Assembly (NCBI GenBank): GCA_024642705.1
Contig: JAHEAQ010000025.1
Coordinates: 1-49,675 of the forward strand
Reading direction: 5' to 3'
DNA from: Bacteroidota bacterium
GTDB lineage: Bacteria > Bacteroidota > Bacteroidia > Chitinophagales > Saprospiraceae
Length of the DNA: 49,675 nt
The notes under the pieces are model-generated. The model was given only the letters and a program-made list of their open reading frames with translations. It had not been told where the DNA came from and did not search any database. The first letter of the stretch is position 1, and each line of letters starts with the position of its first letter. Below, piece by piece: positions 18,218 to 28,269 of this stretch. A program made the translations under genes and the position numbers.

Positions 18218-20218
18218 ATGAAGACCTATTTTTTTCATTGTGTGCTAACAATTTTATTCATCTTATGCTCTCTAGCTGTTTATTCTCAAGATGAGAGTCA
18301 TCCAATTACCATCCATGACATCATTAATTTAAAAACTGTAGGCAAACCGGAGATAAGTCCAGATGGCAAATGGGTTGCGTATACTGTTTCTGAAGTAAAT
18401 TTAGAAAAAGATAAGTCTGTTTCAAGAATTTACATTATTCCTTCAAGTGGTGGAGAAGCGATTCCCATTACTTCAAATGATTATTCTGCTCGCCAACCAA
18501 AATGGAGTTCAAATAATAAATTTTTGTCTTTTCTTACGGCAAAGAATGAAGATGAAAAAACACAAGTTTGGACTTCTAATAGAATGGGCGGCGACGCTGA
18601 AAAATTGACCAATATTCCGCAAGGTGTTTCTGGTCATGAGTGGTCGCCAGTTGACAATAGGTTGTTATTATCCATAACTGATCCGAAACCGGAAGATTTG
18701 ACAAAGGATAAGGAGGATGACAAAAAAGCTAAGCCTTATGTTATCGATAGACTGCAATTCAAGCAAGATTATGAGGGATATTTGAACAACTACAGAACTC
18801 ACTTATACATTTTCAATCCTGGAGATACAGCTGCAATTCAACTTACTTTCGGTGAATATGATGACAGCGATCCACAATGGAGTCCAGACGGAAAAACTAT
18901 AGCTTTCGTTAGCAACAGATCGTTGAATCCTGATGGTAATGCCAATTCAGATATTTGGCTAGTTTCTTCATTGCCATCTAATCAAGGTAAAGATATTGTT
19001 CAATTGACGAAAAATCCAAACGAAGATGATTCACCTTCTTGGAGCCCAGATGGAAAATCTATTGTTTACAAAACTGTCACAGATGGAGATGCAATTTGGT
19101 ATGCTACTCAAAAATTAGCTATGATTTCTACTTCTGGGAATAATTCACAAATATTAACGGAAAGCCTTGATAGAAATATTAGTGGTCCTCAATTCTCCGA
19201 GAATGGCGAATCCATTTTTTTTATGATTGAAGAAAATGGTAGCAGTAACCTTGCAAACATCAATCTAAAGTCAAAAAAAATAGAAAGAACTATTCAAGGT
19301 GATCTCAGTGTAGCAGCATATGAATTGAAAAATTCAAAGATTATCGCGTTGGTAGGTAAAGCTAATCGCCCAACTAATCTCTATGTATTTGATAATGGTA
19401 CCTTAAACGAATTGACTGGAGTGAATGATGATTTAATGGCTAAAATAAAGAAACCATTAATCGAAAAGATTCAATTTCAAAGTGCTGATGGTACAGATAT
19501 AGAAGGTTTTGTGGTCAAACCAATAGATTTTGATGCTTCGAAAAAATATCCTGCTGTTCTTTGGATACATGGAGGGCCTACCAGTCAATATGATTTTTCA
19601 TTTGATACTGAACCTCAATTGTTTGCAGCGAATGGTTTTGTGACACTTTTAATTAATCCGCGAGGTTCTACAGGTTACGGGCAGGAATTTTCTGAAGCGA
19701 TTTTTGCAGATTGGGGAAACAAAGATTTTCAAGATGTCATAGCCGGAGTAGATTTTGTGATCCATGAAGGATATGTTAATAAGGATAAATTAGTAGTTGG
19801 GGGATGGTCTTACGGTGGAATATTAACCAATTATGTTATTACAAAGTCTGACAGATTTAAGGCAGCAATGTCTGGAGCAAGTGAAGCATTATATCGATCT
19901 AATTATGGACATGATCATTACCAGTTGACATGGGAAAAAGAATTGGGGTTACCTTGGGAAAATGCGGAAGCATGGGAAAGAATTTCTCCATTTAATGATG
20001 TGGCAAAAATAACAACTCCGACACTTTGGATGGGCGGAAGTGAGGATTGGAATGTACCGATATTGAATTCTGAGCAAATGTATCAAGCAATGAAACGATT
20101 AGGTAGAGACACTCAATTGGTTGTCTATCCTGGCGAGTCTCATGGTTTGAAAAGGCCTTCTTTTATTAAAGACAGGTTGGAAAGGTACTTGGATTGGTTT
20201 AATAAACATCTTGAATAA
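18218..20218 (+). CDS. Exported S9 family peptidase (acylaminoacyl/dipeptidyl peptidase type)
   Basis: A 666-residue serine peptidase of the prolyl oligopeptidase clan. A signal peptide (MKTYFFHCVLTILFILCSL..YSQ) is followed by a seven-bladed propeller built of PD40-type repeats (DPQWSPDGKTIAFVSNR, DSPSWSPDGKSIVYK). The C-terminal alpha/beta-hydrolase domain has GGWSYGG (Ser531), GGSEDWNVP (Asp610) and GESHG (His642), and an oxyanion HGGP motif. The triad is complete. It probably cleaves short peptides in the periplasm or outside. It is followed by the MBL-fold gene about 130 bp downstream; no operon signal is clear. Confidence 0.93.
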   Translation: MKTYFFHCVLTILFILCSLAVYSQDESHPITIHDIINLKTVGKPEISPDGKWVAYTVSEVNLEKDKSVSRIYIIPSSGGEAIPITSNDYSARQPKWSSNNKFLSFLTAKNEDEKTQVWTSNRMGGDAEKLTNIPQGVSGHEWSPVDNRLLLSITDPKPEDLTKDKEDDKKAKPYVIDRLQFKQDYEGYLNNYRTHLYIFNPGDTAAIQLTFGEYDDSDPQWSPDGKTIAFVSNRSLNPDGNANSDIWLVSSLPSNQGKDIVQLTKNPNEDDSPSWSPDGKSIVYKTVTDGDAIWYATQKLAMISTSGNNSQILTESLDRNISGPQFSENGESIFFMIEENGSSNLANINLKSKKIERTIQGDLSVAAYELKNSKIIALVGKANRPTNLYVFDNGTLNELTGVNDDLMAKIKKPLIEKIQFQSADGTDIEGFVVKPIDFDASKKYPAVLWIHGGPTSQYDFSFDTEPQLFAANGFVTLLINPRGSTGYGQEFSEAIFADWGNKDFQDVIAGVDFVIHEGYVNKDKLVVGGWSYGGILTNYVITKSDRFKAAMSGASEALYRSNYGHDHYQLTWEKELGLPWENAEAWERISPFNDVAKITTPTLWMGGSEDWNVPILNSEQMYQAMKRLGRDTQLVVYPGESHGLKRPSFIKDRLERYLDWFNKHLE

Positions 20219-20351
20219 GTTGTTATTTGCATAAAGATTTTCTAAATAATGATTAATTTACGCAAGCAGTGAAAAATATTCTGTTTCATTTATTCTTTTT
20301 GAATGGATGCTGGATAATGGTATGGAAATTCAATTTTTAAAATCCATATTT

Positions 20352-21368
20352 ATGAAAATTTTATTTTTTTGTTTATTTCTTTTGTTTGGAGTTTCAAGCT
20401 GTATTAAAAAAACAGCTTTTGAATTTGCTTCTCCAAATTTTGAACTTATCAAACTTGCAGATGGTGTTTATGCATGTATTCATAAATTTGGTGGGAAAGC
20501 CATTTGCAATGTTGGAATAATAGACAATGGAACTGAAACCTTTATTTTTGACAGTTTTTTATCTCCAGAAGTTGCTAAAGAACTAATAGTTGTTGTTGAA
20601 AAGTTGAAATTATCACCAATAAAATATATTGTAAATAGCCATGCCCATAATGATCATATTCGAGGTAATCAAGTTTTCTCAAATGACATCGAAATAATTA
20701 GTACAGCAGTTACCGGTTACGAAATTGCTGTTAATGAACCCATTGATATTGCTGATGAAAAAGAATATGCTATTCAAAGCTTTGCATTTTATGATTCTCT
20801 ATTAAATGAATATAAAGGAGATTCTACAGATCGGGCATTTCTTAATATCCAAATGTGGCGGCCGTATTATGAAGTCTTATCCAATAGCCATAATGAGATC
20901 ATCACAAGAGTGCCCAATATTTATATTGACAGTATAAAAACTTTTCCGGGTACGAACAGAGATATTCAACTTATATCTAGAGGAAAAGGACATACTAAAA
21001 GTGACCTGGTGCTTTACATCCCAAATGACAATATTTTATTTGCAGGAGATCTTGTATTTAATGAGATGCATCCATACTTACCCAGCGGATACATGGATGA
21101 ATGGAATGGATGGTTGGACTATTTTAATACTTTAAATGTTGATCAATTGGTGCCTGGTCATGGAAATGTGGGTGGCCCAGAACAAATTTTTAAAATGAAG
21201 GAATACATTTCTGATGTATATGTTATCATAAAAAATATTAAAAGAGATACTTCGGTTGACCTTGATTTTACTAAAATAAAAATACCTGAAAAATATAAGG
21301 ATTGGTGGTTTGAACAATTTTTTGTTTCAAATTTAAAATTTATGAACACAAAAATTCAACAAGAGTAA
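20352..21368 (+). CDS. MBL-fold metallo-hydrolase lipoprotein
   Basis: A 338-residue metallo-beta-lactamase-fold protein. The ATG at 20352 is chosen because it starts a lipoprotein signal (MKILFFCLFLLFGVSSC); an upstream in-frame ATG at 20307 would add 15 residues before it. The zinc motif SHAHNDH gives His97, His99, Asp101 and His102. A further His lies in GKGHTKSD, Asp in LFAGDLVF, and the last His in VPGHGN. The layout resembles class B-like and quinoprotein-relay-type MBL proteins. It would sit as a lipoprotein in the periplasm; whether it hydrolyses beta-lactams cannot be told from the sequence. Confidence 0.85.
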   Translation: MKILFFCLFLLFGVSSCIKKTAFEFASPNFELIKLADGVYACIHKFGGKAICNVGIIDNGTETFIFDSFLSPEVAKELIVVVEKLKLSPIKYIVNSHAHNDHIRGNQVFSNDIEIISTAVTGYEIAVNEPIDIADEKEYAIQSFAFYDSLLNEYKGDSTDRAFLNIQMWRPYYEVLSNSHNEIITRVPNIYIDSIKTFPGTNRDIQLISRGKGHTKSDLVLYIPNDNILFAGDLVFNEMHPYLPSGYMDEWNGWLDYFNTLNVDQLVPGHGNVGGPEQIFKMKEYISDVYVIIKNIKRDTSVDLDFTKIKIPEKYKDWWFEQFFVSNLKFMNTKIQQE

Positions 21369-21482
21369 AAATTATTGTTTGGCAAGAATTAATTTCAAAT
21401 CAAACCATTCCCAACCATACATAAAATCTAAAAATTCTTATTTATATTTCCCTTCCTAAGTTATTAATTAAATAAAACAAAA

Positions 21483-24400
21483 ATGAAAATAGCCACTTTA
21501 CTATGTATTTTATTACTTTTTAATTTCCCCGTTACAGAATTAGATTCTCAGACTACTATTAATTCTGATTTTTATAAAACCATGTCATGGAGAAATATTG
21601 GTCCAAATCGAGGAGGAAGATGCCTAGGAGTCGCTGGATCCCCAGGAAGGCCATTAGAATATTATTTTGGTGCCACTGGTGGCGGACTTTGGAAAACTAC
21701 TGATGGAGGTAATGAATGGGAGCCTGTCACAGACGGTCAATTAACAAGTTCTTCTGTTGGAGCTGTAGCAGTCGCTGAAACCAATCCTGATATTGTATAT
21801 ATTGGAATGGGTGAAGTTCAATTGAGAGGAAGTATTACGCAAGGTGATGGTGTGTATAAAACTACCGATGGTGGTAAAACATGGAGGCATTTGGGATTAA
21901 AAGAAACTCAAGCGATTGCAAGAATTAGAGTACATCCAACAAATCCAGATATTGTGTATGTTGCTGCACTTGGCCATCCATATGGAGATAATGAAGAAAG
22001 GGGTGTTTTCAAATCCATAGATGGTGGAAATACTTGGAAAAAAGTATTATATGAAAGCCCAAAGGCTGGTGCAGTAGATCTTATCATAGATCGCACGAAT
22101 CCTAATATATTATATGCATCAACATGGCAAGTATATCGTAAAGCTTGGAAAATGTGGGGCGGAGGAGAATATTGCAAGCTATGGAAATCAATGGATGCAG
22201 GTGAAACATGGATAGAATTAACAAAAAACCCAGGTATGCCGGAGGGACCAATTGGAAAAATTGGTGTTACAGTTTCCCCTGTCAATCCTAATAGAGTATG
22301 GGCAGTTGTTGAGGCAAATGAAGGAGGTATTTTTAGATCTGATGATGGTGGATGGACATGGAAAAGAACAAATAGTGAAAGAAAATTGAGGCAGCGGGCA
22401 TTTTATTATTCAAGAATTTATGCTGATCCTTGGGATGAAAACACCGTTTATGGGTTGAATGTTGATTTTTTCAAATCCGTAGATGGAGGAGTAACATTTG
22501 ATATTGAAATAGACCCTCCACATGGAGATAACCATGACCTTTGGATTGATCCTAATAACCCATTAAGAATGATTTCTGGAAATGATGGAGGTGGAAATGT
22601 GAGTGTTAATGGCGGAAAAACTTGGACAGAGCAAGATTTTCCAACCTCACAATTTTATCATGTAATGGCGACTAGTGATGTGCCTTATCATGTTGCAGGA
22701 GCTCAGCAAGACAACAGCACATTAGCAATGCCTAGTGAAGGATGGGATAATAGGATGGCACGAGGTCCAAACCATGGTTGGTATTATGCTGTCGGTGGCG
22801 GAGAAAGCGGATATATTACTCAACATCCAACCAAACCTGATATTTTTTACGCCGGAAGTCAAGGTGCACTTTTAACAAGATATGATAGAAGCACTGGGCA
22901 AAATAGAGATATTCAAGTTTATCCACGATTTTTTTCCGGACAGCCATCTAGTGATTTACCTGAAAGATGGCAATGGACTTTTCCTATTGTTTTTTCAAAG
23001 CAAGATGCTAATATAATGTACACTTGTTCACAACATGTGTGGAAGACAACAAATGATGGCCAATCTTGGGAAAAAATTAGTCCAGACTTAACTTATGCGG
23101 ATCCTGAAACTTTAGGGCCAACAGGCGGTATTATTACTAAAGACATGAACGGTCCTGAAATTTATGCGACAGTATTTGCTTTAACGACTTCGAATCATGA
23201 TAACAATACGATTTGGGCTGGTTCAGATGATGGAATGGTCCATATCACAAGGGATGGAGGAAAAAATTGGAAAAATATCACTCCTCCTAGTTTGCCAAAA
23301 TTCAGCCGTGTAAGTATTATAGAGGAATCATTTCATACAGCAGGAACAGCATTCATTGCTGCCAATAGATATCAAGTAGATGATAGAGAACCCTATGTTT
23401 TTAGAACTACAGATTATGGTAAAACATGGGACAAAATAGTTGTAGGCATTAAAACAGGACATTTTGCAAGGTCAATTAGAGAAGATCACATCAGGAAAGG
23501 TTTGCTTTTTCTAGGCACAGAGCATGGAGTTTATGTTTCTTTCGATAATGGAAGCAATTGGCAACCTATCCAATTGAATTTACCAGATACGCCAATCCGT
23601 GATTTGGTCATTAAAGACAATGATGTAGTTCTGGGTTCGCATGGAAGAGGCTTTTGGATATTGGATGATATTAATCCACTTAGAGAAGTCACTGCTGAAA
23701 TGCTTTCAGAAAAAGCCAGACTTTTTAGGCCTAGTGATCCGATCAGAGGAATTACTGATGGTATTTTCCAATATTATTTAAGTGAGAAAACGGATTCAGT
23801 GGTTTTTGAAATTTTAGACAAGGATAATAAATTGGTGAATACTTATATAGGCAAGGCTGCAAAAAACAAAGCTGACCCAAATGTTCCCTATTGGATGAGA
23901 GGCGGTTCTTCAAAACCAACAACAGCTTTAGGAATTAATGAATTCAAATGGGACCTAACGTATCCAGGTGCGACAGTATTCGAAGGAATGATTATTTGGA
24001 GTGCTAGACCTGCCAGAGGACCAAAAGCGCCTCCGGGAGATTATAATGTTGTAATAAAAGCTGGGTCATATGAAAAGACATACCCATTTAAAGTTTTGAT
24101 GGATCCAAATTTGAAAGATGTGTCTGAAAATGATTTAATTGAACAATTCGAATTGGCCACTAAAATTAAAAATAAAACCAGCGAGGCTAATGAAGCCGTA
24201 ATTAAAATTCGAAAAGTGAGAGAAGGTCTCAAAGAAAAATTAAAGGATTCTAACAATGCTATTTTCAAAGATGAAGTAGAAAACTTTATTAAGAAAATCA
24301 CCGCTATCGAGGAGGAATTGTATCAAGTGCAAAATCAAAGTGGTCAGGATCCGCTTAATTTTCCAATAAAATTAAACAACAGACTTGCTTCTTTGAGAAG

Positions 24401-24551
24401 GAGCATTGAAAATGGAGATGCAAAACCGACGGATGGAGCTTATAAAGTTTTTGAAGAATTGTCAGCAGAATTAAAAGCATTAATTGATCCTTTGAATGTA
24501 TTAATGGAAGTTGAATTGAATAAAATTGAAATGAAGATGGTTAAGCCATAA
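21483..24551 (+). CDS. VPS10/sortilin-like BNR-propeller exported protein
   Basis: A 1022-residue protein with a signal peptide and many BNR/Asp-box repeats (GLWKTTDGGNEW, GVYKTTDGGKTW, GVFKSIDGGNTW, IFRSDDGGWTW, VWKTTNDGQSW), making a large beta-propeller of the sortilin VPS10 type. Near the C terminus is a typical family part (GTEHGVYVSFDNGSNW, VLGSHGRGFWILDD), an Ig-like segment (DYNVVIKAGSYEKTYPFKV) and a Lys/Glu-rich helical tail (about 890-1010). Homologues in Bacteroidota are often annotated as glycosyl hydrolases, but no catalytic residues are evident, so a binding role is as likely. There is no T9SS domain. It follows the S9 peptidase and MBL genes. Confidence 0.85.
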   Translation: MKIATLLCILLLFNFPVTELDSQTTINSDFYKTMSWRNIGPNRGGRCLGVAGSPGRPLEYYFGATGGGLWKTTDGGNEWEPVTDGQLTSSSVGAVAVAETNPDIVYIGMGEVQLRGSITQGDGVYKTTDGGKTWRHLGLKETQAIARIRVHPTNPDIVYVAALGHPYGDNEERGVFKSIDGGNTWKKVLYESPKAGAVDLIIDRTNPNILYASTWQVYRKAWKMWGGGEYCKLWKSMDAGETWIELTKNPGMPEGPIGKIGVTVSPVNPNRVWAVVEANEGGIFRSDDGGWTWKRTNSERKLRQRAFYYSRIYADPWDENTVYGLNVDFFKSVDGGVTFDIEIDPPHGDNHDLWIDPNNPLRMISGNDGGGNVSVNGGKTWTEQDFPTSQFYHVMATSDVPYHVAGAQQDNSTLAMPSEGWDNRMARGPNHGWYYAVGGGESGYITQHPTKPDIFYAGSQGALLTRYDRSTGQNRDIQVYPRFFSGQPSSDLPERWQWTFPIVFSKQDANIMYTCSQHVWKTTNDGQSWEKISPDLTYADPETLGPTGGIITKDMNGPEIYATVFALTTSNHDNNTIWAGSDDGMVHITRDGGKNWKNITPPSLPKFSRVSIIEESFHTAGTAFIAANRYQVDDREPYVFRTTDYGKTWDKIVVGIKTGHFARSIREDHIRKGLLFLGTEHGVYVSFDNGSNWQPIQLNLPDTPIRDLVIKDNDVVLGSHGRGFWILDDINPLREVTAEMLSEKARLFRPSDPIRGITDGIFQYYLSEKTDSVVFEILDKDNKLVNTYIGKAAKNKADPNVPYWMRGGSSKPTTALGINEFKWDLTYPGATVFEGMIIWSARPARGPKAPPGDYNVVIKAGSYEKTYPFKVLMDPNLKDVSENDLIEQFELATKIKNKTSEANEAVIKIRKVREGLKEKLKDSNNAIFKDEVENFIKKITAIEEELYQVQNQSGQDPLNFPIKLNNRLASLRRSIENGDAKPTDGAYKVFEELSAELKALIDPLNVLMEVELNKIEMKMVKP

Positions 24552-24561
24552 TAAAGATCAT

Positions 24562-24609
24562 ATCAAAATGAGGAAGATTTGAGTTAGATCAAATCTTCTT
24601 TGTTTTGAT
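24562..24609. terminator. Long bidirectional terminator between VPS10 and glycosyltransferase genes
   Basis: A perfect ten-base stem (GAAGATTTGA / TCAAATCTTC, six-base loop) sits within a second outer stem (ATCAAAA / TTTTGAT), separated by a small internal loop. It lies between convergent genes; the stop codon and last codons of the glycosyltransferase are inside the right arm. Confidence 0.75.
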
Positions 24610-25476
24610 GAGCTTATAATTTTTGTAACTAAAATCTAGTTTCAAATATTTCCTGGCAAAATCTTTTGTTTTGTCTTTAATTGATTTTTTATTATAAGAA
24701 AGATCATGCTCAAAAGCCCAATTTTTCAGTTTAATTCTTTGTTCCATTACTTTTGCATGATCGCCATTAAATCGTGCTAGTTCTTTGATGTGTTTTTCAT
24801 ATTCATAGTTTTCAACTTTTACCACATTTTTCTCTATCCAATCATCAGCATGCCAATATTTATTGAAATTCTCTTGTTTTTTTTGCATGGCTTTTGGTTC
24901 TTTAACCCAACCATAATGGTATACAGAGGCATTGATTGGCACTACATTTAACTTTTCATTATCATTTTTTCTAAATCCTTGGGCATCTCTATAGGAATAA
25001 ATTTTTTTGTTGTTTTTAATCACTCGAATTTCATTTTTGTACCAATTCGAGGATGTGCCCACATAGTCGTATGATCCATAAAAGTGCAAATAATTGAAAA
25101 GCAAGCCATCTACATCATTATGATTTTTGAATTTTTGCATATTTTCCGCAATAATGTCCAAATCATTTTCATGTATTACCTCATCGCCTTGAATGTAAAA
25201 AGCCCAATCTGAATCTTGCGAAATTGCTTTGAATGCTTTGTTTGTTTCTTCTGCTAATACTTTTCCTCCTTCCCTTAATTCTTCATTCCAAATCGTTGGG
25301 ATAATTTTAATCTTTTCATCATTGATTTGTTGAATTAAATTAAAAGTTTCGTCTCGGGATTCACCAACTGCAACTATCATTTCATCGCAAATTGGTAAAA
25401 TGGACCTGATAGCCTCAACAATCGGATAATCATAGATTAATGCATCTTTAATAAAAGTAAATCCACTAACTTTCAT
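24589..25476 (-). CDS. Family 2-type glycosyltransferase
   Basis: A 295-residue cytoplasmic glycosyltransferase of the GT-A fold. The sequence opens MKVSGFTFIKDALIYDYPI..AIRSILP and has VAVGESRDETF (nucleotide-sugar part) and WAFYIQGDEVIHEND, where the DxD-like acidic site is QGDE. The C-terminal half is Lys/Tyr-rich and basic (YHYGWVKEP), as in transferases acting on membrane-bound acceptors. I take the ATG at 25476; the frame extends to a TTG at 25500, but the protein family starts at this Met. It probably adds sugars to lipopolysaccharide or exopolysaccharide; the donor is unknown. It stands alone. Confidence 0.82.
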   Translation of the reverse strand: MKVSGFTFIKDALIYDYPIVEAIRSILPICDEMIVAVGESRDETFNLIQQINDEKIKIIPTIWNEELREGGKVLAEETNKAFKAISQDSDWAFYIQGDEVIHENDLDIIAENMQKFKNHNDVDGLLFNYLHFYGSYDYVGTSSNWYKNEIRVIKNNKKIYSYRDAQGFRKNDNEKLNVVPINASVYHYGWVKEPKAMQKKQENFNKYWHADDWIEKNVVKVENYEYEKHIKELARFNGDHAKVMEQRIKLKNWAFEHDLSYNKKSIKDKTKDFARKYLKLDFSYKNYKLIKTKKI

Positions 25477-25653
25477 GAGTGTAAGATATTCATTCTCCAA
25501 TAATCATTAAAATTAAGATTCAGTATTAAATAAATTAGATTCAGAATATTCCAAAAAAAAATAGTGTGAAATATTAAAACTAATTTGTAAATTGATGAAC
25601 TAAATCATTTTTGTTTTCTAACCTACATTTTTTGGCTTTCAAAATACTTTAAA

Positions 25654-26055
25654 ATGAAAAATATAATTGTTTTTGTTTTTGGAATAATTTTGCTTGGAGC
25701 TTGTTCTAAAGATGCTGATTTTTTGGCATCAAATCCTGATTTAGGCGCAGAATTGAGTTTTGCAAATTTACGTGTTGGAGCAATTGTAGCTGGTTCGCAT
25801 ATCACTACTACTGGAAGTCCATGTGAACCTGTAGGCATTCCAAATACAGAAATTGGCTTATTTTATGAAAGAGATGCAGATATGAATACTAATCTTACTT
25901 TAGGAGATTACTATTATATTTCAGGAACAGGTTCTGCGTTATTCTACAAAATTAAACCAGGATCGTATACCATTATTGCAAAAAACAATTTGGGTCATAT
26001 AAAACTTATCAATGATGTTCAAGTTGGGGAAAGTGAAATAGTAATTCAATTCTAA
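25654..26055 (+). CDS. Small lipoprotein, function unknown
   Basis: A 133-residue protein with a lipoprotein signal (MKNIIVFVFGIILLGAC, lipobox LLGAC, Cys17). The mature part looks like a single beta-sandwich (GIPNTEIGLFYERDADM, YYYISGTGSALFYKIKPGSY, GEIVI-like ending). This pattern resembles the small CarboxypepD-regulatory/TonB-plug-like beta domains of Bacteroidota, but I cannot assign a family. Its stop codon overlaps that of the convergent hutG gene by two bases. Confidence 0.75.
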   Translation: MKNIIVFVFGIILLGACSKDADFLASNPDLGAELSFANLRVGAIVAGSHITTTGSPCEPVGIPNTEIGLFYERDADMNTNLTLGDYYYISGTGSALFYKIKPGSYTIIAKNNLGHIKLINDVQVGESEIVIQF

Positions 26056-27047
26056 TTATCCTTTGCCGAACATATTTTAGAAATTATTCTTGCTGCCAAT
26101 TTAGCTGTGATAAAGTCAATATCATAGGTTGGATTTAATTCAGCAATATCCACTGTTTTTACTTTTCCGCTTTTGAGAATTGGTATCAAACAATTTAAAA
26201 TCAAATCGGGATGACATCCTAATGGATTTGCAGCACTGACTGCAGGAGCAAAAGCTGCTGAAATAACATCCATGTCTATACTTATGTAGATAGATTCTAC
26301 TTGGGATATAAACATGTCAATTTGAAGTTGAATTTCAGAAATTTTAAATGTTTTAAAATCTTCATCTTTAATATATTGAGCACTAAGCTGGTGGGCAGTG
26401 TCAAAAAGATTTTTGGTATTCCCTTCATCCTGAATCCCTAAAACTAAATAATTAAAATCAATTTTGTGCTCTTCAAATTTTTCATATAATTGAAAGAAAG
26501 GAGTACCTGAATTTCCTTGAATATTTCCATTTCTCAAGTCAAAATGTGCATCGAAATTGATTATTCCGAGTTTTTTAACTCCTATAATTTGATTTGCATC
26601 CATAAAACCCAAACCTGTACCAAATGCAATGTCGTGCCCACCACCAATGTTAATGGGAAATGCTCCTTTTGAAATTACTTCTGAAGTAAGCAGAGATAAC
26701 AATTCTTGGACTTCTTCTAACGAATCATTTTCACAAATAATATTTCCCAAATCATAAATGTTATGCATACTCGATTGGGGGAGAGCACATTTTGCCAACA
26801 TGTTTTTCACATGAAAAGGACCATTAAATGCTCCCACTCTTCCATTATTTCTTCTTACCCCTTCATCACATGCATATCCAATTAGCACAATATCTCCATT
26901 TCCTATTTGTGACAAGTCACTTATTTGAATTATCTTCTGATGATAATACATTGGGCCTTGAAATGGATCAGAATCTCTTCCGGTCCAAGTTCCTTTAGGG
27001 GATGGTTTTAAATATTTACCAATTAGATAATCTTTCCTTTTTTCCAT
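26052..27047 (-). CDS. hutG: Formimidoylglutamase (HutG)
   Basis: A 331-residue ureohydrolase-fold enzyme that converts N-formimidoyl-L-glutamate to L-glutamate and formamide, the last step of histidine breakdown. The dimanganese site residues are present: GGGHD (His138), NFDAHFD (Asp166, His168, Asp170) and SIDMD (Asp258, Asp260). Length fits arginase/HutG. The start overlaps the end of hutI by 25 bp, and it is the last gene of the hut operon. It could be confused with agmatinase, but context settles it. Confidence 0.93.
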   Translation of the reverse strand: MEKRKDYLIGKYLKPSPKGTWTGRDSDPFQGPMYYHQKIIQISDLSQIGNGDIVLIGYACDEGVRRNNGRVGAFNGPFHVKNMLAKCALPQSSMHNIYDLGNIICENDSLEEVQELLSLLTSEVISKGAFPINIGGGHDIAFGTGLGFMDANQIIGVKKLGIINFDAHFDLRNGNIQGNSGTPFFQLYEKFEEHKIDFNYLVLGIQDEGNTKNLFDTAHQLSAQYIKDEDFKTFKISEIQLQIDMFISQVESIYISIDMDVISAAFAPAVSAANPLGCHPDLILNCLIPILKSGKVKTVDIAELNPTYDIDFITAKLAARIISKICSAKDN

Positions 27048-28267
27048 ACAAATTTGGGTTTTATCTGCCCTTGGTGGTAAAGTATTTCTCTGTAATCCTG
27101 AACTGGAAAGGCAACTATATCTGAAATCATATTTTGTTGCAATCTTCCTCTGTCTGCAAGTCCTAATGCCGCAGCAGCTCTAAAGGTGATGCCAGCAAAT
27201 ATTTCGGCATCGCTTAATTTCTCGCTTGCCCCCATGATGGCTGCTTGTGTAATTAAATCTCCCATTGGACCACTACCTGGATTCCAGTCACTTGCAATTG
27301 CCACAATTGCGCCTGCATTTAACAATTTTCTGGCCGGAGCAAAATTACAACCCAAACCAAGACTTGCACCTGGCAAAACAGTTGCAACTGTGTTGCTTTT
27401 TCCCATCATATTAATTTCTTGATCACCAGAAACTTCTAAATGATCGACACTTAATGCCCCTAATTCAACCCCAAGTTTTGAACCTCCAGTAGAAAATTGG
27501 TCGCCATGAACGGTGAATTGAAATCCCATTTTTTTTGCTTCCGTCAAATATTTTCTCGCCTCCTCTACTAAAAAGGCGTCTTCTTCCACAAAAATATCAA
27601 TTCGCTTGCTCCATCTTTTTTTTATTACCTCAGGCAATAATTCTTGTGTTAAATAAGTCAAATATTCCTTGTTTCCACCTTCGAAATCCTTTGGTTTTAT
27701 ATGAGCCGCCAAACATGTTGGAATCAAATCAATTGAAATTTCCTCATTTACTTTATTAATGATTTTTAATTGCCTGAGTTCATGCTCGAGACTTAAACCA
27801 TATCCAGATTTTACTTCTAGGGTTGTTACACCATTTGCACCACATTTTTCAGCTCGTATTTTGGTTAATTCATAAAGTTCTTCAGCTGAAGCATTTCTTG
27901 TTTTTGTAACCGTATCCCAGATTCCACCGCCATTTCTAGCGATTTCCAAATAACTTACTCCCGTATTTCGTGCTGCATAATCGATATGTCTGCTGCCACC
28001 ATAACAAATATGCGTATGAGCATCAATAATCCCAGGCATTCCTACCACGTCACCTTCAATTTCTTCCACAATTGGATTTTCAGATTTAGATGATTTGATT
28101 AGCTTTTCGAAACCATCAATTTTAATAATTTTACCATCAGAAATCAGTATTCCTGCATTTTCTAAAATAGGTAAATCGCTATTTATTAAAGCACCTCTTA
28201 AAGAAGTATTGTCAAAAGTCAATAATTGAGAAAAAGGTCCAATAATGTAGGTTTTACTTTCGCTCAT
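27023..28267 (-). CDS. hutI: Imidazolonepropionase (HutI)
   Basis: A 414-residue amidohydrolase that hydrolyses 4-imidazolone-5-propanoate to N-formimidoyl-L-glutamate. Metal-binding His84 and His86 (MPGIIDAHTHICYGG), further family motifs SGYGLSLEHELRQL, HGDQFSTGG, SVDHLEVSGD and ASDWNPGSGP are all present. The length is normal. It begins two bases after hutU and overlaps hutG, so the three are translationally linked. Confidence 0.95.
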   Translation of the reverse strand: MSESKTYIIGPFSQLLTFDNTSLRGALINSDLPILENAGILISDGKIIKIDGFEKLIKSSKSENPIVEEIEGDVVGMPGIIDAHTHICYGGSRHIDYAARNTGVSYLEIARNGGGIWDTVTKTRNASAEELYELTKIRAEKCGANGVTTLEVKSGYGLSLEHELRQLKIINKVNEEISIDLIPTCLAAHIKPKDFEGGNKEYLTYLTQELLPEVIKKRWSKRIDIFVEEDAFLVEEARKYLTEAKKMGFQFTVHGDQFSTGGSKLGVELGALSVDHLEVSGDQEINMMGKSNTVATVLPGASLGLGCNFAPARKLLNAGAIVAIASDWNPGSGPMGDLITQAAIMGASEKLSDAEIFAGITFRAAAALGLADRGRLQQNMISDIVAFPVQDYREILYHQGQIKPKFVWKKGKII

Positions 28268-28269
28268 TT

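Noticed and set aside
20307-20351. Upstream start for the MBL-fold gene
   Set aside because: It would put 15 residues before a clear lipoprotein signal peptide.
24589-25500. TTG start for the glycosyltransferase
   Set aside because: An ATG eight codons downstream begins the usual N terminus of the family.
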